Positions 59,336 through 64,000 of a DNA stretch of 64,000 nucleotides are shown here, one piece after another (position 1 is the stretch's first letter; every line of letters starts with the position of its first letter). The translations under genes and the position numbers were made by a program. The notes below the pieces were generated by a model that did no database searches, was not told the origin of the DNA, and was given only the letters and a program-made list of their open reading frames with translations. This stretch comes from Catenulispora yoronensis (lineage in GTDB: Bacteria; Actinomycetota; Actinomycetes; Streptomycetales; Catenulisporaceae): positions 35,444 through 99,443 of the forward strand of contig NZ_BAAAQN010000049.1 in NCBI RefSeq assembly GCF_039531695.1, read 5' to 3'.

Positions 59336-61561
59336 GTGGAAGCAGTAAGCGCTGATCAGGCGCGGCGTGTCGGGCAATATCGGGTCATTGCCGAGTTGGG
59401 GCGCGGGGGTATGGGGCGGGTGTTGCTCGCCAGTGGTGGGGATGGGCGTCTGGTCGCGGTGAAGACTGTGCATGCCGCGCTGGCTGCGGATAAGGACTTT
59501 CGCAAGCGTTTTCGTCACGAGGTCGCCGCATCGCGTCGGGTCTCGGGCGCGTACACCGTCGCCGTCGTCGATGCCGACGCGGATGCGGAGACGCCGTGGC
59601 TGGCCTCGGTGTTCGTCCGGGGGCCGGCGTTGTCCTCGGTTCTCGCGGAGTGCGGGCCGTTGCCGTACGAGGCTGTGCGGCGGCTGGCGGCCGGGCTTGC
59701 CAGGGCTCTGATCGAGGTGCATCGGGTCGGTTTGGTGCACCGGGATCTCAAGCCGTCCAACATCCTGCTCGCCGAGGACGGTCCGCGCGTCATCGATTTC
59801 GGTATCGCTCGTGCCGCCGACCAGCCATTCGGCAGCGCGGTCACCGGGACCGGGTTCCTGATCGGTTCGCCGGGCTACATGGCGCCGGAGCAGGCCGAGG
59901 GGAGGACGGCGACCGCCGCCAGCGACGTCTTCGCGCTCGGCGCTGTCCTGTTCGCGGCCTGCACCGCGCAGGATCTGTTCCGGGGGCCGGGAGTGCCACA
60001 GATTCTCTACAACGTGGTCCACCAGGAGCCGGATCTGGACGCGGTGCACCCGCGGCTGAGAGCGCTGGTCGCCTCCTGCCTGGCCAAGGACCCGGCCGCC
60101 CGGCCCGACCCGGCGGGGATACTGGCCGAGATCGGGACGCTGGCTCCGACGTCAAAGCCGTGGCCTGCTGCCGTGTACAGCCTCATCGACGCACAGAACT
60201 CTGCGATCGACGAGGTGCTGTCGCGGTACAGCGACGACGACAGCGACGACGACAGCAGCAGCGACAGCGCCGACACGCCAGTCCCCTCTGCTTCAGTCGC
60301 CACCGAACCCGCCCTCACTCTCGATGCGGAGGCGATTCCGGAGCCGGCAGCAGCACCTCCTTCGACCAGCACCGACACCCGCCATCTCACTCGCCGCTCG
60401 GCCCTCACGATCGGCATCCTGGCAGTCGGCGCGACCGGTGTCGCGGTCAAGAGCTTGTGGCCTTCGCCGACGCACTCGCCCCACACGAAGGGCCCCGCCG
60501 CGCCCACATCGCCCTCGACCTCCGGCACCACACCGACCACGACCACAACCACAGCCCCGACCGCGCCGAGCTCCCCCACGCCCAATCCAGCGGATCCCCG
60601 CACCATAACCGTCCTCACCGACACGCAGAACGGCCTCTACAGCGTCCAGGACGTCGCGTTCAGTGCCGACGGCCAAACCGTCTTCACCAGGACATCAACC
60701 GGCAACGTCCAGCTCTGGAACACAAAAACCCTGAAGGAGACCGGCAGCGCATTCACAGCCGATGCCGGCTCGATGGCGTTGACCCGCGACACCCGCATCC
60801 TGGCCACCGCCAGTGTCGACCCCGGCGACGACACCATCACCCTGTGGGACACGGCCTCCCGCAAGCGGATCGGCGTGCCCATGACGCCGTCAGAGGGCAA
60901 CAACGTGCGCTCTCTGGCATTCAGCCCCGATGGAACACTCCTCGCCGCCGGCTACGACGAGGATCTCGTTCGGCTGTGGACCGTTCCGGACGGCCGCCAG
61001 TTCGGCAAGACCATCGGGGACCCGACCGATCCGGGCGGTACCTGGGCAACGACGATCCGGGCCGTGGCCTTCAGCTCCGACGGAAAGATCCTCGCCACCG
61101 GCGGTACCGGAGACCACGACAGCCACACCCGCTATGTCCGCCTCTGGAACGTCGCGACCCAAGCCCAGATCCGCTCGCCCATCGAGATCAACAGTGTCAC
61201 GGCTCTGGCCTTCAGCCCCGACGACCACATGCTGGCCATCGACTCGAACGAGACAGGCCAAAGCCTGTGGGCGGTGGCCGGCCTCACGAAGATCAGCGAC
61301 AATCTCAGCCTCCCGACGCCGTACACCTCCGGCGCCCTCAGCGGCATCGCCTTCAGCCCGGACGGCCGCAGCCTGGCCGGCGGGGGCGCCAACGCGGCCT
61401 CCGTCGTCGTCTGGGACCCCTCGACGCTCAAGATCGTCGCGAGTCTGCCCAGCACTGCTTCCATCATCAACATGGTCGCGTTCAGCCCCGACAGCCGCAC
61501 GCTGGCGATCGCCAACGGCGACGGCACCATAACCCTGTGGCAGGTGCCGAAGCCCCAATGA
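59336..61561 (+). CDS. Ser/Thr kinase fused to WD40 propeller
   Basis: This 741-residue protein has kinase motifs LGRGGMGRVLL, VAVKTV, HRDLKPSNILL, DFG in VIDFGIAR and APE in YMAPEQA (about 15-275). After an acidic linker (SDDDSDDDSSSDS, about 299) comes one membrane helix (ALTIGILAVGATGVAVKSLW, about 352), then a WD40-type propeller (about 430-741) with repeats such as VRSLAFSPDGTLLAAG and LRGLSGIAFSPDGRSLAGG-like units. GTG 59336 is favoured by a GGGGGCTGAGG site and because the kinase fold begins soon after. The propeller is expected outside the membrane. It is convergent with the tRNA operon. Confidence 0.87.
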   Translation: MEAVSADQARRVGQYRVIAELGRGGMGRVLLASGGDGRLVAVKTVHAALAADKDFRKRFRHEVAASRRVSGAYTVAVVDADADAETPWLASVFVRGPALSSVLAECGPLPYEAVRRLAAGLARALIEVHRVGLVHRDLKPSNILLAEDGPRVIDFGIARAADQPFGSAVTGTGFLIGSPGYMAPEQAEGRTATAASDVFALGAVLFAACTAQDLFRGPGVPQILYNVVHQEPDLDAVHPRLRALVASCLAKDPAARPDPAGILAEIGTLAPTSKPWPAAVYSLIDAQNSAIDEVLSRYSDDDSDDDSSSDSADTPVPSASVATEPALTLDAEAIPEPAAAPPSTSTDTRHLTRRSALTIGILAVGATGVAVKSLWPSPTHSPHTKGPAAPTSPSTSGTTPTTTTTTAPTAPSSPTPNPADPRTITVLTDTQNGLYSVQDVAFSADGQTVFTRTSTGNVQLWNTKTLKETGSAFTADAGSMALTRDTRILATASVDPGDDTITLWDTASRKRIGVPMTPSEGNNVRSLAFSPDGTLLAAGYDEDLVRLWTVPDGRQFGKTIGDPTDPGGTWATTIRAVAFSSDGKILATGGTGDHDSHTRYVRLWNVATQAQIRSPIEINSVTALAFSPDDHMLAIDSNETGQSLWAVAGLTKISDNLSLPTPYTSGALSGIAFSPDGRSLAGGGANAASVVVWDPSTLKIVASLPSTASIINMVAFSPDSRTLAIANGDGTITLWQVPKPQ

Positions 61562-61572
61562 AGCCTCAATAG

Positions 61573-61592
61573 CGTCTGCGAGAACGCAGACC
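61573..61592. terminator. Hairpin between kinase-WD40 gene and tRNA operon
   Basis: GTCTGCG (61574-61580) pairs with CGCAGAC (61585-61591) around a tetraloop, with extra weak pairs outside. It lies 12 bp after the kinase stop and 15 bp beyond the tRNA-Cys-like 3' end, so it could end transcription in both directions. Confidence 0.6.
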
Positions 61593-61606
61593 GCTGATCC
61601 GAGAAG

Positions 61607-61684
61607 AGACCCGGGCCGGAGTCGAACCGGTAACCAAGCGGGTTGCAGCCGCCCTCCCGAGCCGTCGGAATGAGGCCCCGGGTC
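61607..61684 (-). tRNA. Atypical tRNA-Cys-like gene, anticodon GCA
   Basis: Read on the minus strand, an acceptor of 8 bp (GACCCGGG with CCCGGGTC) and a 4-bp T stem (CCGG) with loop TTCGACT give an 8/4 branch. Outside bases extend the acceptor pairing by two more. The anticodon loop CTGCAAC (anticodon GCA) sits on a 5-bp stem with one G-U pair. The discriminator base is T, as in tRNA-Cys. The D arm is long: CCTC/GAGG with a nested CCGA/TCGG pairing around CGGC. The universal T8 is missing. No CCA is encoded. Only the 8/4 branch, U73 and anticodon are clearly tRNA-Cys-like; it could be a non-canonical or pseudo-tRNA. Confidence 0.65.
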
Positions 61685-61730
61685 TCGACGGCACGCCGGG
61701 TCCGGTGAGGGCCGTAGCAGCGTGCCGCTG

Positions 61731-61814
61731 TGCACCCGATGGGGATCGAACCCACATGCCCTCGCGGGCCCCGGCTTCTCAGACCGGGCTGTATTCCAGT
61801 TCCAGCACGGGTGC
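61731..61814 (-). tRNA. tRNA-Leu, anticodon GAG (class II)
   Basis: The 84-nt gene has a 7-bp acceptor (GCACCCG with CGGGTGC), discriminator A, D loop with GG, anticodon loop CTGAGAA on a stem with one U-G pair, a long variable arm (GCCC-GCGA-GGGC), and T arm GTGGG-TTCGATC-CCCAT. All fit a class II leucine tRNA reading CTC and CTT. No CCA is encoded. The D arm TGCTGGAACTGGAATACAG is unlike the usual actinomycete tRNA-Leu and recalls accessory tRNAs. Confidence 0.9.
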
Positions 61815-61844
61815 TCGGTGCCGCGCGGGGAAGTGCGCGGCGCC

Positions 61845-61921
61845 TGGTGCTTCCGGCGGGATTCGAACCCGCACTTCCGGCGCTCTGAACGCCGGGCCTC
61901 TACCAATTGGGCTACGGAAGC
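61845..61921 (-). tRNA. Class I tRNA with Leu anticodon CAG and encoded CCA
   Basis: The gene has acceptor GCTTCCG with CGGAAGC, T at position 8, a GCC...GGC D stem with loop containing TTGGTAG, anticodon loop TTCAGAG on a 5-bp stem (CGGCG with CGCCG), a 5-base variable region, and T arm GCGGG-TTCGAAT-CCCGC. Discriminator A is followed by CCA (61847-61845). The anticodon reads CTG (Leu), yet the short variable region is class I, unlike ordinary leucine tRNAs. It is the first tRNA of the operon, 18 bases after the attenuator. Confidence 0.85.
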
Positions 61922-61939
61922 TTGGTCGGGGTGACACAA

Positions 61940-61979
61940 AGAGGCCGCCCGCCGGGGTTTCTTCCGGCGGGCGGCCTCT
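61940..61979 (-). terminator. Attenuator-type terminator between leader ORF and tRNAs
   Basis: A 16-bp perfect stem (AGAGGCCGCCCGCCGG with its complement) encloses an 8-base loop. On the minus strand it is followed by TTTGTGT, then the first tRNA. It lies 24 bases after the leader stop codon. Position and shape are those of a transcription attenuator. Confidence 0.85.
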
Positions 61980-61981
61980 GG

Positions 61982-62107
61982 GACCGTCAGGTGGTGCTGA
62001 CGGTCAGGCCGAGATCTCCTCCGGAAGGCTGATAAGGCACAGGCACCGGAGGACGCACAGTCGGGTCGCTGCGACGGTCATGGCCTTGCCTTCCTTCCGA
62101 TCTCGGC
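61982..62107 (-). promoter_or_regulatory. Leader RNA with nested hairpins (ribosome-sensitive)
   Basis: Three pairings are visible besides the terminator. GACCGTCAG/CTGACGGTC (61982-62005) overlaps the leader stop. TCCTCCGG (62053-62046) pairs with CCGGAGGA (62024-62017), with codons 13-19 (Cys-Leu-Cys-Leu-Ile-Ser-Leu) in its loop. GCCGAGATC (62107-62099, before the ribosome site) pairs with GATCTCGGC (62016-62008). A ribosome stalled on codons 13-16 would cover the 5' arm of the middle hairpin. Confidence 0.65.
62004..62081 (-). CDS. Leu/Cys-rich leader peptide (25 residues)
   Basis: ATG 62081 has the ribosome site AAGGAAGG. The peptide starts MTVAATR, then residues 8-19 are LCVLRCLCLISL (five Leu, three Cys in 12 residues), then PEEISA and TGA. 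Leu codons are CTG twice, CTC once, CTT twice; Cys codons are all TGC. A terminator follows, then three tRNA genes with anticodons CAG, GAG and GCA, matching those codons. This is the classic layout of an attenuator leader, here in front of tRNAs instead of biosynthetic genes. Confidence 0.8.
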   Translation of the reverse strand: MTVAATRLCVLRCLCLISLPEEISA

Positions 62108-62126
62108 TTCGGTTCGTCTGCGTTTA

Positions 62127-62155
62127 AGTGTGGCGGGGCGCCGTTGATCGGACAA
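62127..62155 (-). promoter_or_regulatory. Candidate promoter of the leader/tRNA operon
   Basis: On the minus strand TTGTCC (62155-62150), 17 bp and CACACT (62132-62127) lie 46 bp before the leader ATG. Next to the -35 is a palindrome CCGATT-T-AATCGG (62156-62168). A further perfect 14-bp palindrome, GATCGCCGGCGATC, lies at 62195-62208. Confidence 0.35.
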
Positions 62156-62228
62156 CCGATTTAATCGGCGGTGCCTCGCCGGCGGTCGGGCCCCGATCGC
62201 CGGCGATCACGCCCCGATCAAACCCCGA

Positions 62229-63287
62229 TCAAGCCGCCTTCATCTCGTCGCGCACCGCCGCCGCGAAGGCGTCGATGTCGGCCTCGGTGGTGTCGAAGGA
62301 GCACATCCAGCGGACCTCGCCGGTGTGCTCGTCCCAGGTGTAGAAGCGGAAGTGCTTCTGGAGGCGCTCGGTGACCTCCGGGGGCAGGATCGCGAAGACC
62401 GCGTTGGCCTGGACCTCCTGGGTGAGGCGCAGGCCCGGGATGTCGCGGACGGCGGCGGCCAGGCGCTGGGCCATCGCGTTGGCGTGGGAGGCGTTGCGGA
62501 GCCACAGGTCGCCGCCGAGGAGGGCTTCGAACTGGGCCGACAGGAAGCGCATCTTGGAGGCCAGCTGCATCGACAGCTTGCGCAGGTACATCACCCCGTG
62601 GGCGGCCTCGGGGTTGAGGAGCACGACGCACTCCCCCGCCAGCAGGCCGCTCTTGGTGCCGCCGAAGGTGAGGACGTCGACGCCGGCGTCGGTGGTGAAC
62701 TCGCGGAAGGGCCGCTGGAGGGTGGCGGCGGCGTTGGAGAGGCGGGAGCCGTCGAGGAAGACCTTCATGCCGCGCTCGTGGGCGTGGTCGCAGATGGCCT
62801 TGATCTCCTCGGGGGTGTAGCAGGTGCCGAGCTCGGTGCTCTGGGTGATGGCCACGACCAGGGGCTGCGCGCGGTGCTGGTCGCCCCAGCCCCAGGCGTG
62901 GGTGTCGATCAGGTCCGGGGTGAGCTTGCCGTCGGGGGTGTCGACGGTGAGCAGCTTCAGGCCGCCCATCTTCTCCGGGGCGCCGCACTCGTCGACGTTG
63001 ATGTGCGCGGTGCCGGCGGCGATCACCGAGCCCCAGCGCTCGCTCATCGCGTCCAGGGCCACCACGTTGGCCCCGGTGCCGTTGAAGACCGGGAAGGCCT
63101 CGGCACGCTCGCCGAAGTGGCCGCGGAACACCTCCTGGAGGTGCTCGGTGTAGACGTCCTCGCCGTAGGAGATCTGGTGGCCCCCGTTGGCGACCGCGAT
63201 CGCCTCCAGGACCTCGGGGTGGATCCCGGCGTAGTTGTCGCTGGCGAAGCCGCGGTGTTCGGGGTCGTGGCGGCGGGTGATGGTCAC
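62229..63287 (-). CDS. Threonine aldolase-family PLP enzyme (low-specificity beta-eliminating lyase)
   Basis: This 352-residue PLP enzyme begins with a basic segment and FASDNYAGIHPEVLEAIAVA. Then come FNGTGANVVAL, GTAHINVDECGAPEKMGGLK, the fold-type I strand FLDGSRLSNAA, and the PLP lysine in TFGGTKSGLLAGEC. The pattern is that of low-specificity L-threonine/allo-threonine aldolases, which cleave beta-hydroxy amino acids to glycine and an aldehyde. ATG 63287. It precedes the tRNA operon on the same strand but ends 74 bp before its promoter. Confidence 0.9.
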   Translation of the reverse strand: MTITRRHDPEHRGFASDNYAGIHPEVLEAIAVANGGHQISYGEDVYTEHLQEVFRGHFGERAEAFPVFNGTGANVVALDAMSERWGSVIAAGTAHINVDECGAPEKMGGLKLLTVDTPDGKLTPDLIDTHAWGWGDQHRAQPLVVAITQSTELGTCYTPEEIKAICDHAHERGMKVFLDGSRLSNAAATLQRPFREFTTDAGVDVLTFGGTKSGLLAGECVVLLNPEAAHGVMYLRKLSMQLASKMRFLSAQFEALLGGDLWLRNASHANAMAQRLAAAVRDIPGLRLTQEVQANAVFAILPPEVTERLQKHFRFYTWDEHTGEVRWMCSFDTTEADIDAFAAAVRDEMKAA

Positions 63288-63328
63288 GGCGTTCCTATTC
63301 GGGTGCGGGCGGGCGGGACGGGCACGGG

Positions 63329-64000
63329 TCAGGGCGCCAGGCGGACGCGGGTGCCGTTGAGGTCGGCGGCCGGGCGGTCCCAGGCGGCGGCGATCTCGGC
63401 GGCGAGGTCGTCGACGTGGGTGTAGCCCGGGAACTTGCCGTCCGGCTTGGCCTCGCGCATGGCGTCGGTCAGCAGGGCCTTGACGACCAGCACCAGCGCC
63501 GCGGCGGTGCCGCCGTCCTTGGCGAACTGGTCGGCCAGGGCCAGCGTCCAGGCCTCGGCGGCGGCCTTGGCGGCGCCGTAGGCGGCGTTGCCGGCCGTGG
63601 GGGCCGCGGCCGCGGTGGCCGAGACCAGGACGAAGCGGCCGTCGCCGGCGGCGAGCGCCTCGGCGAAGGCTAGCGAGGTGTGCTGGGTGGTCTGGATCAG
63701 CAGCCGGTGCAGCAGGTCCCAGTCCTCCAGCTTGGTCTCGCCGAAGGACTTCGAGCCGCGCCAGCCGCCGACCAGGTGGACCAGGCCGTCCACCCGGCCG
63801 TGCTCGGCCAGCACGGTCGCGGCGAAGGCCTGGGTGGCCTCGAAGTCGAGCAGGTCGACCACGGCCGGGACGGCGCGGTCCGGGGCCACGGCCGCGGCGG
63901 CGCCGCGCTCGGCGTGGTCGGCGCCGGCGTCCACGGCCAGGACGGTGGCCCCGGCGGCGGTCAGGGCGCGCACCACGGCACCGCCGGCACCGCCGCCGGC
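63329..64000 (-). CDS. SDR family oxidoreductase, N-terminus outside the window
   Basis: The frame runs from the window edge; the visible part starts with a Rossmann-like AGGGAGGAVVRALTAAGATV. NNAG-region equivalents are modified (DGLVHLVGGWRGSKSF). The active-site SxxxYxxxK is present as ATAAAAPTAGNAAYGAAKAA. This short-chain dehydrogenase lies 41 bp upstream of the aldolase on the same strand. Substrate unknown. Confidence 0.8.
   Translation of the reverse strand, partial: AGGGAGGAVVRALTAAGATVLAVDAGADHAERGAAAAVAPDRAVPAVVDLLDFEATQAFAATVLAEHGRVDGLVHLVGGWRGSKSFGETKLEDWDLLHRLLIQTTQHTSLAFAEALAAGDGRFVLVSATAAAAPTAGNAAYGAAKAAAEAWTLALADQFAKDGGTAAALVLVVKALLTDAMREAKPDGKFPGYTHVDDLAAEIAAAWDRPAADLNGTRVRLAP

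Noticed and set aside
1..64000. CRISPR array, rRNA genes, integrase or origin
   Set aside because: No regularly spaced repeats, rRNA-like sequence, integrase motifs or DnaA-box cluster were seen by eye.

Overview
The window is high-GC chromosomal DNA from a filamentous actinomycete. GTG starts, ATGA/GTGA start-stop overlaps, SigE-type sigma factors paired with membrane proteins, receptor Ser/Thr kinases, LAL and ROK regulators, secreted modular glycosidases and DUF1206/DUF1905/HIT genes all fit. The style suggests Catenulispora or a streptomycete relative, but the genus is inferred from style only.

Layout. 1-9665: a plus-strand sulfonate/organosulfur block (C-terminal piece of an SsuD-like monooxygenase, ssuA-ssuC-ssuB, an NtaA/SnaA/DszA-type flavin monooxygenase, a fused full-length ABC exporter and an aldo/keto reductase). 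Most genes overlap at start/stop codons, so the block is probably one operon. 9756-14006: a Sel1-repeat gene that looks frameshifted, an 0.9-kb repeat-rich island without a convincing gene, and an unrecognised two-gene unit. 14167-24993 (minus): a 1,525-residue GH3 glycosidase, a HIT protein, a SigE-like sigma factor with its membrane partner, and a receptor kinase next to an unrecognised protein. 25026-30605: metabolic and regulatory genes, including a divergent Gfo/Idh-ROK pair, MDR oxidoreductase and LysR, a 36-residue small protein and an APH-type phosphotransferase. 30681-35358 (minus): a sugar ABC importer behind two matching LacI-type palindromes, followed by a secreted HAF-repeat protein. 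35650-46930: a second sigma/membrane-protein module with a secreted paralogue, a P450 beneath a LAL regulator, a one-piece transmembrane sigma factor, a lipid kinase and a DUF1206 protein. 47402-48646: an intact IS630-type element using a frameshift. 48703-59147: small regulators and enzymes, a kinase fused to an ABC-type solute-binding domain, and CTAG-bounded transposon remnants around a secreted alpha/beta hydrolase. 59336-61561: a kinase-WD40 fusion. 62229-64000: a threonine aldolase-like enzyme and a partial SDR.

The most remarkable locus is 61573-62155 on the minus strand. A 25-codon leader ORF packed with Leu and Cys codons is followed by a 16-bp perfect terminator hairpin. Nineteen bases later comes a cluster of three tRNA-type genes with anticodons CAG, GAG and GCA. 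These are the tRNAs that read the Leu (CTG, CTC, CTT) and Cys (TGC) codons in the leader. Two of the three tRNAs are structurally odd: a class I tRNA with a Leu anticodon and encoded CCA, and a Cys-anticodon tRNA with an 8/4-type branch and an expanded D arm. I read this as a tRNA operon controlled by ribosome-mediated attenuation, making reserve Leu/Cys tRNAs when ribosomes stall for lack of those charged tRNAs. The sequence shows the parts; the mechanism is inference.

The window also holds three Ser/Thr receptor kinases, each with a different presumed sensor (tandem DUF3558-like modules, a solute-binding protein, a WD40 propeller), and four sigma or sigma-like signalling units, so its strongest theme is signal transduction.
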